DNA of 64,000 bases from Streptomyces sp. PKU-EA00015 (GTDB lineage: Bacteria; Actinomycetota; Actinomycetes; Streptomycetales; Streptomycetaceae). Under the pieces are notes generated by a model. That model was given only the letters and a program-made list of their open reading frames with translations. It searched no databases and had not been told where the DNA came from. Location of the stretch: positions 248,001 to 312,000 of the forward strand of contig NZ_JABZEE010000001.1 in assembly GCF_013387495.1 (NCBI RefSeq), given 5' to 3'. The translations under genes and the position numbers were made by a program. Shown here piece after piece: positions 49,870 through 57,843 of this stretch. Numbering within the stretch: the stretch's first letter is position 1; every line of letters begins with the position of its first letter.

Positions 49870-50138
49870 ACGAACTCACTCCTTGGAGCTGACGATGCAC
49901 TGACACGGCGGCTCGGCCCGGTCCCCGGGCGGCGGCACGTCGGCTGAGGCTATCGGATGAAGGGAAGCGGGAATTCATCGGCCGTTCACGCCTCGGAGGC
50001 CCGCCGGGATCACTATGGTCGATCACCGCCTCGCGGGACAAACCGCGGCCGGACGCCGGGGCAGGGGCGGGGACCCGAAGGGAACGGGACACGGCGGCGG
50101 ACACCGCGAGCGGGGACGGGGCACCGGGGGACACGGCC

Positions 50139-50144
50139 TAGGGT
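50139..50144 (+). promoter_or_regulatory. -10 element of a leaderless galE promoter
   Basis: TAGGGT lies seven bases before the galE ATG, with no ribosome site between. Identical in sequence to the element before the TetR gene at 27226. Confidence 0.45.
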
Positions 50145-50151
50145 GGCCGTC

Positions 50152-51132
50152 ATGACTTGGCTGATCACAGGTGGAGCGGGTTATATCGGCGCGCATGTGG
50201 CGCATGCCATGACGGCGGCCGGTGAGCGGGTCGTGGTGCTCGACGACCTGTCCTCGGGCATCCCCGAGCGGTTGCCCGAGGGCGTCCCGCTGGTACGCGG
50301 CTCCGTGCTCGACCAGGAGCTCGTGGCCCGCACACTCGCCGGGCACGGGGTCACCGGCGTCGTCCATCTCGCGGCGAAGAAGCAGGTCGGGGAGTCCGTC
50401 GAGCAGCCGCTGCGCTACTACCGGGAGAACGTGCACGGCCTGACGGTCCTGCTGGAGGCGGTCGTCGCGGCGGGGGTGCGGCGGTTCCTGTTCTCGTCGT
50501 CGGCGGCCGTGTACGGGATGCCGGAGACGGACCTCGTCCCGGAGAGCGCGCCCTGTGCGCCGATCAACCCGTACGGGGAGACGAAGCTCACCGGTGAGTG
50601 GCTGGTGCGGGCGGCGGGCCGCGCTCACGGCCTGGCCACGGCCTGCCTGCGCTACTTCAACGTGGCGGGCTCTGCCGCGCCCGAGCTGTCGGACACGGGC
50701 GTGTTCAACATCATCCCGATGTTCTTCGACCGGATCACGCGGGGCGAGGCCCCGCGCATCTTCGGTGCGGACTATCCGACACCGGACGGCACGTGCGTCC
50801 GTGACTACATCCACGTAGCGGACCTGGCCGACGCGCATCTGGCCGTGGCCCGGCGGCTGGCCGAACCGGACGCCGACGGCGATCTGACGGTGAACATCGG
50901 ACGCGGTGTGGGGGTCTCGGTGCGCGAGCTCGCCGATCTGGTGAGCGAGGTCACCGGCCGGCCTTTCGTCCCCGTCGTGGAGGAGCGCCGGCCCGGGGAC
51001 GCCGCGAAGGCGGTCGCCTCGGTCGATCTGATCACCAAGGAACTGGGCTGGACGGCTTCGTACGGGGTACGGGAGATGGTCGAGACGGCCTGGGAGGGCT
51101 GGCTCCGTCGGCACCCCGAAGCCGCGCGCTGA
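50152..51132 (+). CDS. galE: UDP-glucose 4-epimerase
   Basis: 326 aa extended short-chain dehydrogenase. NAD motif MTWLITGGAGYIGAHVAHAM, catalytic Ser/Thr region LFSSSAAVYGMP, Tyr-x3-Lys in NPYGETKLTGEW and CLRYFNVAGSAAPEL are standard GalE features; the C-terminus is complete. It interconverts UDP-glucose and UDP-galactose, or their N-acetyl forms, supplying sugars for wall polymers. It diverges from the phospho-alcohol locus, which fits a supporting role. Probably leaderless; ends in a strong terminator. Confidence 0.93.
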   Translation: MTWLITGGAGYIGAHVAHAMTAAGERVVVLDDLSSGIPERLPEGVPLVRGSVLDQELVARTLAGHGVTGVVHLAAKKQVGESVEQPLRYYRENVHGLTVLLEAVVAAGVRRFLFSSSAAVYGMPETDLVPESAPCAPINPYGETKLTGEWLVRAAGRAHGLATACLRYFNVAGSAAPELSDTGVFNIIPMFFDRITRGEAPRIFGADYPTPDGTCVRDYIHVADLADAHLAVARRLAEPDADGDLTVNIGRGVGVSVRELADLVSEVTGRPFVPVVEERRPGDAAKAVASVDLITKELGWTASYGVREMVETAWEGWLRRHPEAAR

Positions 51133-51143
51133 TCGCACAAGCG

Positions 51144-51173
51144 TCTGACCTGCGGGCATTTCCGCAGGTCAGA
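51144..51173 (+). terminator. galE terminator
   Basis: Perfect 12-bp stem TCTGACCTGCGG/CCGCAGGTCAGA with a GCATTT loop, 12 bp after the galE stop. Confidence 0.75.
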
Positions 51174-51273
51174 GCACATGACAACGGTGTTCAGTGCCGT
51201 GTTGACCATACCCCCCACCCGTAGTTCACTGAGGCCTGGGCGACACCGCCGACACCGGCTTGGAGGCATCCTC

Positions 51274-52215
51274 ATGGGGGCTGGGCACGACCACGGGCAT
51301 ACGCACGGCGGGCCGCCGCCGACGGGGACCGCGGCCGCCGCCTACAAGGGACGGCTTCGCATCGCCCTCTCCATCACGCTGGGCGTGATGGTTCTGGAGA
51401 TCGTCGGTGGTGTGCTGTCCGGCTCGCTCGCCCTGATCGCGGACGCCGCCCACATGGCGACCGACGCCGTCGGACTGGCCATGGCCCTGCTCGCCATCCA
51501 TTTCGCCAACCGCCCGGCCGGGCTGAACCGCACCTTCGGCTTCGCGCGGGCGGAGATCCTCGCCGCGCTCGCCAACTGCCTGCTGCTGCTCGGCGTCGGC
51601 GGCTACCTGCTGTTCGAGGCGGTCGAGCGCTTCATCACACCGGCCGAGACCCGCGGCGGCCTGACCGTCGCGTTCGCCCTCGTCGGCCTGGTCGCCAACA
51701 TGATCTCGCTCTCCCTGCTGGTACGCGGCCAGAAGGAGAGCCTGAACGTCCGCGGCGCCTACCTGGAGGTGCTCGCCGACGCGCTCGGCTCGGTCACCGT
51801 GCTGGTGTCGGCCGGCATCATCCTGGGCACGGGCTGGCAGTACGCCGACCCGATCGCGTCCCTCGTCATCGGCCTCATGATCGTCCCGCGCACGCTGCGG
51901 CTGCTGCGCGAGACGCTCAACGTGCTGCTGGAGGCGGCGCCCAAGGGCGTCGACATGGGCGAGGTCCGGGCGCACATGCTGGCGCTGCCCGGCGTGGAGG
52001 ACGTGCACGACCTGCACGCCTGGACGATCACCTCGGGCATGCCGGTGCTCTCCGCCCATGTGGTGGTGACCCAGGACGTGCTGGACGCGGTGGGGCACGA
52101 GAAGCTCCTCCACGAACTCCAGGGCTGCATCGGCGACCACTTCGACGTCGAGCACTGCACGTTCCAGCTGGAGCCCGTCGGGCACGCGGAGCACGAGGCG
52201 AAACTCTGTCACTGA
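51274..52215 (+). CDS. Cation diffusion facilitator transporter (CzcD/ZitB type)
   Basis: 313 aa. N-terminal His-rich MGAGHDHGHTHG, six transmembrane helices with the metal sites IADAAHMATDAVG and EVLADALGSVTVLV (HxxxD and DxxxD types), and a cytosolic C-terminal domain (about 210-310) with DVHDLHAWTITSG and HFDVEHCTFQLEP. It expels Zn2+ or similar divalent ions in exchange for protons. GGAGG seven bases before the ATG supports the start. Monocistronic, bounded by terminators on both sides. Confidence 0.94.
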   Translation: MGAGHDHGHTHGGPPPTGTAAAAYKGRLRIALSITLGVMVLEIVGGVLSGSLALIADAAHMATDAVGLAMALLAIHFANRPAGLNRTFGFARAEILAALANCLLLLGVGGYLLFEAVERFITPAETRGGLTVAFALVGLVANMISLSLLVRGQKESLNVRGAYLEVLADALGSVTVLVSAGIILGTGWQYADPIASLVIGLMIVPRTLRLLRETLNVLLEAAPKGVDMGEVRAHMLALPGVEDVHDLHAWTITSGMPVLSAHVVVTQDVLDAVGHEKLLHELQGCIGDHFDVEHCTFQLEPVGHAEHEAKLCH

Positions 52216-52233
52216 GCGGGCGCGTCGTTGTTT

Positions 52234-52271
52234 AGGGTTCGGCCGGGGCGATCACGCCCCGGCCGAACCCT
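52234..52271 (+). terminator. Terminator after cation transporter
   Basis: Perfect 17-bp stem AGGGTTCGGCCGGGGCG with its complement and a 4-base ATCA loop, 18 bp past the stop. One of the strongest hairpins in the window. Confidence 0.8.
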
Positions 52272-52466
52272 TGAGAGGAGCTGAGGTCGATGACTGCGGC
52301 AATGGAGTCCCCCTGCGCCTGGCTGCGTGGTGGTACCCCCAGCCCTGCGCGCGCCCGGTCCGTCATCCGCTTCCGGGCTCCCGGCCGCCCCTGATCCGAC
52401 CCGGTCCGTCCAGCGGACCCGGTCGTGCCGTCGGCCGGAGCCCTTTCACACACAAGGGTTTCCCCG

Positions 52467-53741
52467 TTGTCCGACAACGCATCGCACGACGCTTTCTTCG
52501 CCCTGCACCATGGCCTTCCGCGGCAGGGCCCCGGTTCCGACGCCACCTCGCTGCGGCTGCTCGCCGCCGCGGGACCGCTGCCCGCGCATCCGCGGGTGCT
52601 CGACCTGGGCTGCGGCCCGGGCCGTTCCGCACTGCTGCTGGCCGCCGAGGCCGGCGCACAGGTGACCGCGGTCGACCTGCACCAGCCGTTCCTCGACGAA
52701 CTGCGGCAGTCGGCCGACGCCCGCGGGCTCGGTGACGCCATCCGTACCGTCGGCGCCGACATGGGCGACCTTCCCTTCCCCGACGGGTCGTTCGATCTCG
52801 TCTGGGCGGAGAGCTCCGCCTACTCCATCGGCTTCGACACCGCCCTCGCCGCGTGGCGGCGGCTGCTCGCCCCGGGCGGTTCCCTCGTCCTGACCGAGTG
52901 CGAGTGGACGGCCGAGCCCTCGGCCGCCGCCCGCGCCTTCTGGGACCGGCACTACCGGCTGCGTACGACCGCGGGGAACTGCGCGGCGGCGTCCGCCGCC
53001 GGATACGCGATCCTCTCGGTGCACCGCCAGCCGGAGACCGACTGGGACGAGTACTACGGCCCGCTGGCCGCGCGGGCCGACGCCGCGGATCCCGCGGCGC
53101 CTGGCATGGCCGAGGCCCTCGCCGCCACGCGCGAGGAGATCGCCATGCGCCGCGAGCACGGCGCGGAGTACGGCTACACCGGCTATGTGCTGCGTCCGGC
53201 CGACCCCCGCTGGCGCACCCGCCCCGAGACGGCTGCCGACGCCGATGCGGTCCGCGAGCTGAACACGGCCGCCTTCCCCACGCCGGACGAGGCGGCTCTG
53301 GTGGACGCGCTCCGCAAGGACGGCGAGGCCTGGCTGCCGGGACTGTCGTACATCGCGGAGGCCGCTGGGGGTACCGCCCACGCCGAAGGCGGTGGAGGAG
53401 GCTCCCCCGCGGCGTACGCGCTGCTCACGCGGTGCCGTGTGGGCGACACGCCAGCGCTCGCGCTGGCCCCGGTGGCGACCGCGCCCCGGTACCGGCGTCA
53501 GGGCGCGGGGCAGGCGGTGGTGCGGGCCGTGCTGGACGCGGCGCGGGCGCGCGGTGAGGGCCTGGTGGTGGTGCTCGGGCATCCGGAGTACTACCCGCGG
53601 TTCGGTTTCGAGCGGGCTTCCCGGTACGGAATCAGGCCAGGTTTCGAGGCGCCGGAGGCGGCCGTGATGGCGCTGATGCTGGACGGATCGGCCGCGGTTG
53701 CGCGCGGTGAGATCCGCTACCCGGCGGCGTTCGGGGTCTGA
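52467..53741 (+). CDS. Methyltransferase-GNAT acetyltransferase fusion
   Basis: 424 aa two-domain protein. Residues about 1-225: class I methyltransferase with VLDLGCGPGRSALLLAAEAG, VTAVDLHQPFLDEL and FDLVWAESSAYSIGFD. Residues about 245-424: GNAT/YhbS-like acetyltransferase with acetyl-CoA loop APRYRRQGAGQAVVRAVLD and VVLGHPEYYPRFGFERAS. A Gly-rich insert (AHAEGGGGGSP) in the GNAT part comes from a GC-rich hairpin repeat. TTG 52467 has AAGGG eight bases upstream; GTG 52425 lacks a site. Substrates unknown; the fusion suggests two modifications of one molecule. Confidence 0.87.
   Translation: MSDNASHDAFFALHHGLPRQGPGSDATSLRLLAAAGPLPAHPRVLDLGCGPGRSALLLAAEAGAQVTAVDLHQPFLDELRQSADARGLGDAIRTVGADMGDLPFPDGSFDLVWAESSAYSIGFDTALAAWRRLLAPGGSLVLTECEWTAEPSAAARAFWDRHYRLRTTAGNCAAASAAGYAILSVHRQPETDWDEYYGPLAARADAADPAAPGMAEALAATREEIAMRREHGAEYGYTGYVLRPADPRWRTRPETAADADAVRELNTAAFPTPDEAALVDALRKDGEAWLPGLSYIAEAAGGTAHAEGGGGGSPAAYALLTRCRVGDTPALALAPVATAPRYRRQGAGQAVVRAVLDAARARGEGLVVVLGHPEYYPRFGFERASRYGIRPGFEAPEAAVMALMLDGSAAVARGEIRYPAAFGV
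53365..53406 (+). repeat. Hairpin-type repeat inside the GNAT coding region
   Basis: GGGGGTACCGCC ... GGCGGTGG ... GGCTCCCCC, an imperfect palindrome within the coding sequence. It resembles the dispersed GGTACC-centred GC-rich repeats common in Streptomyces; a GGTACCCCC similar sequence lies upstream at about 52333. It encodes a Gly-rich loop. Family assignment is from memory. Confidence 0.4.
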
Positions 53742-53873
53742 CGCGCCCGTCCGCCCCGCCGTGCGCACCGCGCGGCGGGGCGGACATGCCAGGCCGCCGA
53801 AGTGCGGACAAGCACCGTTTTTGCGGCAGACTGGGCAGACTCCCGGGGCCGAGGAACGATGCGAAGGATGGTC

Positions 53874-54467
53874 ATGCCGATCACACCAGCCACTGCGGCG
53901 AACAGTTCGTCGAACGGCACATCACCAGCGATCCTGCTCGAACTGGTCGACGAACAGGGCAACACCATCGGCACCGCGGAGAAGCTCTCCGCCCATCAGG
54001 CGCCCGGCCGGCTGCACCGCGCGTTCTCCGTGTTCCTCTTCGACGAGCGGGGCCGGCTGCTGCTCCAGCGCCGCGCGCTCACCAAGTACCACTCCCCCGG
54101 TGTCTGGTCGAACACCTGCTGCGGCCACCCCTACCCCGGCGAGGCGCCGTTCGCGGCCGCCGCCCGGCGTACACACGAGGAGCTCGGGGTCTCGCCGTCC
54201 CTGCTCGCGGAGGCCGGCACGGTGCGCTACAACCACCCCGACCCGGCGTCGGGGCTGGTGGAGCAGGAGTACAACCACCTCTTCGTCGGCATGGTGCAGT
54301 CCGCACTCCGGCCGGACCCCGAGGAGGTCGGCGAGACGGCGTTCGTGACGCCCGACGAGCTGACGGAGCTGCAGGGCCGGGCCACGTTCTCGGCATGGTT
54401 CATGACGGTGCTGGACGCCGCGCGCCCGGCGGTCAAGGAACTGACGGGGCCGTCCGGCGGCTGGTGA
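53874..54467 (+). CDS. idi: Isopentenyl-diphosphate delta-isomerase, type 1
   Basis: 197 aa Nudix-fold enzyme. Catalytic Cys in VWSNTCCGHPYPGE, Glu in VEQEYNHLFVG, Nudix-like region AARRTHEELGV and RAFSVFLFDERGRLLLQRRA. It interconverts IPP and DMAPP, balancing precursor supply for the farnesyl chains used in hopanoid and carotenoid synthesis; it lies 12 kb from the hopanoid operon. ATG 53874 follows AAGGATGGTC; ATG 53859 is possible. Ends in a bidirectional terminator. Confidence 0.94.
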   Translation: MPITPATAANSSSNGTSPAILLELVDEQGNTIGTAEKLSAHQAPGRLHRAFSVFLFDERGRLLLQRRALTKYHSPGVWSNTCCGHPYPGEAPFAAAARRTHEELGVSPSLLAEAGTVRYNHPDPASGLVEQEYNHLFVGMVQSALRPDPEEVGETAFVTPDELTELQGRATFSAWFMTVLDAARPAVKELTGPSGGW

Positions 54468-54473
54468 GACCTG

Positions 54474-54500
54474 CGGGCGGGTGCGGGCCGCACCCGCCCG
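54474..54500. terminator. Bidirectional terminator hairpin
   Basis: Perfect 12-bp stem CGGGCGGGTGCG/CGCACCCGCCCG with a 3-base loop between convergent idi and the ATPase gene. Confidence 0.7.
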
Positions 54501-54509
54501 GTCGCGGGA

Positions 54510-54986
54510 CTAGATCGGGGTGGCCTCACCGTTCAGCACCGGGACCAGCGGCAGCTCGGCCCAGATGATCTTGCCTCCGCTCGCGGTGTGCTCGACGTCG
54601 CACAGGCCGCCCGCCTCACGGGTGATCTCCCGTACGAGCAGCAGGCCCCGGCCGCCCGTCTGCGCGGAGTCCGCCTCCAGTGCCCTGGGCCGGTAGGGAT
54701 GGTTGTCCTCGACGGACACGCGGACCCACTGGGCGCCGATGGCGACCTCGACGGCGACCTCGGGCGAGAGCAGGGCCGCGTGCCGTACGGCGTTGGTGAC
54801 CAGCTCGGAGACGATCAGCAGGAGTCCGTGCACCACCTCGTCCGCGACCGGCACCCCCTGACGTGCCAGCAGGTCCCGCACCGCGCGCCGGGCCTGCGGG
54901 ACGGAGACGTCGACCGCCGGAGCGGTGAAGCGCCAGACCCCCTCGTACGACAGCGGCCGGGCGGGCACGCTCCCGCGGCTCTCCAT
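54510..54986 (-). CDS. GHKL ATP-binding regulator (anti-sigma kinase type)
   Basis: 158 aa single ATPase domain of the RsbW/SpoIIAB-like group expanded in Streptomyces. N box LLLIVSELVTNAVRHAALL, G1 VSVEDNHPYRPRALEADS, G2 TGGRGLLLVREITREAGG and the end SGGKIIWAELPL. It probably binds or phosphorylates an anti-anti-sigma factor. No sigma gene is adjacent. ATG 54986 is preferred because GAGG lies eight bases upstream; ATG 55019 has no ribosome site. Confidence 0.87.
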   Translation of the reverse strand: MESRGSVPARPLSYEGVWRFTAPAVDVSVPQARRAVRDLLARQGVPVADEVVHGLLLIVSELVTNAVRHAALLSPEVAVEVAIGAQWVRVSVEDNHPYRPRALEADSAQTGGRGLLLVREITREAGGLCDVEHTASGGKIIWAELPLVPVLNGEATPI

Positions 54987-55215
54987 AGTTTCATCCTCGG
55001 CTCGTTTGCCACTGACCATCGAGTTAATAAGTGTTGGAGGTCAGTCGGTGAGGGCCGAGCAGCTGAACAGAACTGATCACCTTTCAGCGTCTTCTGACCG
55101 ATTGCGTATGACAGCGTCAGTTGTGCGACTGGTCGGGAGCTCCTTCTGCGCGGTTCGCCCGGCCGATCGTTTCAGCAGTCTTTTCCCCGCCGGGATCCCC
55201 GCCGACCCGGGCGGA

Positions 55216-55221
55216 TAGCAT
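55216..55221 (+). promoter_or_regulatory. -10 element of a leaderless promoter
   Basis: TAGCAT lies seven bases before the enoyl-CoA hydratase ATG, without a ribosome site between. Confidence 0.4.
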
Positions 55222-55228
55222 CCGGCGC

Positions 55229-56011
55229 ATGGAGCCGTTCCAGTCCCCGCAGCCACAGCCGCAGCTGACGCACACCGTCGAGGACGGTGTCGCCACCGTC
55301 GTGATCAGCAATCCCGCCAAGCGCAACGCGATGACCGCCGGGATGTGGCGCGCCCTGCCCCAGCTGCTCGACGAACTGGCCGGCGACCCCGTTGTGCGGA
55401 CGCTGGTGCTGACCGGAGAGGGCAAGACCTTCTGCGCGGGTGCGGACATCTCCTCGCTGCGCGAGCCCGGCGAGGACCCGCAGGCGCTCGCGGTCCGCGC
55501 GGAGGAGGCGCTCGCCGCCTTCCCCAAGCCGACGCTCGCCGTGGTGCGCGGGTACTGCGTGGGCGGCGGCTGCCAGCTCGCCGCCGCGTGCGACCTGCGG
55601 TTCGCCGCGGACGACGCGCAGTTCGGTGTGACGCCCGCGAAGCTCGGCATCGTCTACCCGGCGGCCTCCACACGTCGGCTGGCCTCGCTGGTGGGTCCGG
55701 CGGCGGCCAAGTACCTCTTGTTCTCGGGTGAGTTGATCGACGCGGACCGGGCGCTGCGCACCGGGCTGGTGGACGAGGTGCTGCCCGAGGGCGAACTGGG
55801 CCGGCGTGCGGCCGGGTTCACCCGCGTCCTCGCCTCGCGTTCGCAGCTGACGCAGTGCGCCGCCAAGGAGTTCGCCGCCGGCCGCACCGACCGGGACGCG
55901 TACTGGGCGGAGCAGGCGCGAGGGAGCGGCGACACCGCCGAGGGTGTCGCCGCCTTCCTGGAGCGCAGGGCACCGCGCTTCGGCTGGGCGCCGGGTCCTA
56001 CCGGAGGATGA
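55229..56011 (+). CDS. Enoyl-CoA hydratase/isomerase
   Basis: 260 aa crotonase-fold protein. NPAKRNAMTAGMW, LTGEGKTFCAGADISSL (oxyanion hole), and YCVGGGCQLAAACDLRFAAD with the second oxyanion Gly. The usual first catalytic Glu is replaced by Gln in GGGCQLAAAC; the second site reads GVTPAKLGIVYPA, with Lys where enoyl hydratases have Glu, so it may catalyse another crotonase reaction. Its 3' end overlaps the convergent DJ-1 gene by 14 nt. Confidence 0.88.
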   Translation: MEPFQSPQPQPQLTHTVEDGVATVVISNPAKRNAMTAGMWRALPQLLDELAGDPVVRTLVLTGEGKTFCAGADISSLREPGEDPQALAVRAEEALAAFPKPTLAVVRGYCVGGGCQLAAACDLRFAADDAQFGVTPAKLGIVYPAASTRRLASLVGPAAAKYLLFSGELIDADRALRTGLVDEVLPEGELGRRAAGFTRVLASRSQLTQCAAKEFAAGRTDRDAYWAEQARGSGDTAEGVAAFLERRAPRFGWAPGPTGG

Positions 56012-56633
56012 ACCGGCTCCTGGTGCGGAACTCCTCCACGAGGTGGGCGGGCGCCTTCTCCGGCGATCCGGCGTCGTAGGGCGGCTGGGGGTCGTACTCG
56101 GTCAGCAGCTGTACGGCCTGCGCGTGCTCGTCACCGGCCAGCCTGCCGACCAGGGTCAGGCCCATGTCGATGCCCGAGGACACCCCGGCGGCCGTGACGT
56201 ACTTGCCGTCGGTCACGACGCGGCGGCCGGTGGGCTCGGCGCCGAACGACCTGAGCATGCCGAGCGCGAGCCAGTGCGAGGTCGCCTCGCGCCCCTTCAG
56301 CAGCCCGGCCGCGGCAAGCAGCAGCGAGCCCGTGCACACGGAGGTGGTCCACGTGGAGGTCGCGTCGGCGGTGCGCAGCCAGCCGAGCAGGGCCTCGTTC
56401 TCCATCTGGTCGCTCTGGCCGGGCCCGCCGGGTACGACGACGACGTCCGGGGCGGGCACCTCGTCGAAGCTCTTCGTGGCGACGAGGGACAGCTGCCCCC
56501 GGTCGTTCGCCACGGGGCCGGGGCGCTCGGCGACAAAGACGACCTCCGCGCCGGGGAGGCGGCAGAGCACCTCGTAGGGGCCGACGGCGTCGAGGGCCGT
56601 GAAGCGGTCGAAGAGCAGGACGGCGATCTGCAT
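55998..56633 (-). CDS. DJ-1/PfpI family protein
   Basis: 211 aa glutamine-amidotransferase-like fold. QIAVLLFDRFTALDAVGPYE at the start, VVPGGPGQSDQMENE, and the nucleophile elbow TSVCTGSLLLAAAGLLKG with the conserved Cys, followed by ATSHWLAL. This matches isonitrile hydratase/transcription-regulator-like DJ-1 proteins. It lies downstream of the GlxA-type regulator with the same fold, on the same strand, suggesting a duplication and joint function. Confidence 0.9.
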   Translation of the reverse strand: MQIAVLLFDRFTALDAVGPYEVLCRLPGAEVVFVAERPGPVANDRGQLSLVATKSFDEVPAPDVVVVPGGPGQSDQMENEALLGWLRTADATSTWTTSVCTGSLLLAAAGLLKGREATSHWLALGMLRSFGAEPTGRRVVTDGKYVTAAGVSSGIDMGLTLVGRLAGDEHAQAVQLLTEYDPQPPYDAGSPEKAPAHLVEEFRTRSRFILR

Positions 56634-56691
56634 GGAAGGGTCCCTTCGGTGGGCGGGGTGGGTCGACGGCGCGCGAGGCGGGCTCGTGCGC

Positions 56692-56720
56692 GGCTCGGTG
56701 ATGCGTGGCTCGGTGATGCG
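56692..56720. repeat. 14-bp tandem duplication
   Basis: GGCTCGGTGATGCG occurs twice (56692-56705 and 56707-56720) with one base between, in the gap between the GlxA-type regulator and the DJ-1 gene. Confidence 0.5.
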
Positions 56721-56749
56721 CGGGCCCGGTGGTCAGGTGGCGCGGCGGT

Positions 56750-57721
56750 TCAGGCGGCGGGCGCGCCCGTGGCGCGGAAACGGCGGCGGTATTCGGCGGG
56801 CGCGACGCCGAGCGCCTTGACGAAGGCCCGGCGCATGGCCTCGGGGGTGCCGTAGCCGCAGGCGCGCGAGACGAGCGCGACCCCGTCCCCCGTGTCCTCC
56901 AGGAGCCGCCGGGCGTGTTCGAGGCGTACGCGTTCGACGTAGCGGCCGGGGGTCATGCCGGTCTCGGCCTGGAAGGCGCGCGCGAAGTGGCGCGGTGACA
57001 GGCGCGCCCGGCCCGCGAGCGCCTCCACCGACAGGTCGGCCTCGGGGTGCTCGGTGACCCAGTGCTGGACCTCGCGCAGCGGTTCGCGGCGGGCGGTCTG
57101 GGCGGCGAGCTGGGCGCTGAACTGCGCCTGGCCGCCCGGCCGGCGCAGGAACACGACGAGGTGGCGCGCCACGGTGAGCGCCACGTCCCGTCCGAGGTCC
57201 TCCTCCACGAGCGCGAGGGCCAGGTCGATTCCCGCCGTGACACCGGCGGAGGTGGACACCCGGCCGTCACGGACGAAGATCGGGTCGGGGTCGACCTCGA
57301 CCGCCGGGTGGGCGCGGGCGAAGTGGTCGCAGGCGGTCCAGTGGGTGGTGGCGCGCCGTCCGTCGAGCAGTCCCGCCTCGGCGAGGAGCAGGGCGCCCGT
57401 GCACACGGAGACCAGCCGTTCGGCGCGCGCACCGTGCTCACGGAGCCAGTCGATCACCCGTGCGTCGGGACGGCGGGTGCCCTGGCCGCCGGGGACGAGG
57501 AGGGTGTGCGGGCGCGGGGCGTCGGCGAGAGCGAGGTCCGGAACGAGGGTGAGGCCGCTGGAGGTGCGGACGGGGGCTCCGTCCGGGGTCGCCGTACGGA
57601 TCGGGTACGCCGCCGGGTCACCGATCGCCTTGCCCGCACCGGCGAAGACCTCCACCGGTCCGCTCACGTCGAGGCTCTGCACGTCGTCGAAGAGGACGAC
57701 CAGGACGGATCGCTCTGCCAT
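56750..57721 (-). CDS. GlxA-family regulator: DJ-1 domain plus AraC HTH
   Basis: 323 aa. N-terminal DJ-1/PfpI domain (about 1-190) with VLVVLFDDVQSLDVSGPVEV and VSVCTGALLLAEAGLLDG (Cys elbow retained), C-terminal AraC-type double HTH (about 215-315) with DLSVEALAGRARLSPRHFAR and VALVSRACGYGTPEAMRRAF. The family regulates catabolic genes for amines and amino acids. ATG 57721 begins the domain. It likely regulates the following DJ-1 gene and diverges from the SCO6745-family gene. Confidence 0.93.
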   Translation of the reverse strand: MAERSVLVVLFDDVQSLDVSGPVEVFAGAGKAIGDPAAYPIRTATPDGAPVRTSSGLTLVPDLALADAPRPHTLLVPGGQGTRRPDARVIDWLREHGARAERLVSVCTGALLLAEAGLLDGRRATTHWTACDHFARAHPAVEVDPDPIFVRDGRVSTSAGVTAGIDLALALVEEDLGRDVALTVARHLVVFLRRPGGQAQFSAQLAAQTARREPLREVQHWVTEHPEADLSVEALAGRARLSPRHFARAFQAETGMTPGRYVERVRLEHARRLLEDTGDGVALVSRACGYGTPEAMRRAFVKALGVAPAEYRRRFRATGAPAA

Positions 57722-57831
57722 GCCCCCATCCTTCGCGCGCGGCCGGGATGGCCGCAATGACGAATGTCCCACCTTTCCTGCCATGAGGACGGAGCTGCAC
57801 GGCTCCCTGTACCGCCGTACCAACCAGTCGG

Positions 57832-57837
57832 TAACCT
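57832..57837 (+). promoter_or_regulatory. -10 element of a leaderless promoter
   Basis: TAACCT lies six bases before the ATG at 57844, with no ribosome site between. Confidence 0.4.
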
Positions 57838-57843
57838 GCGGGC

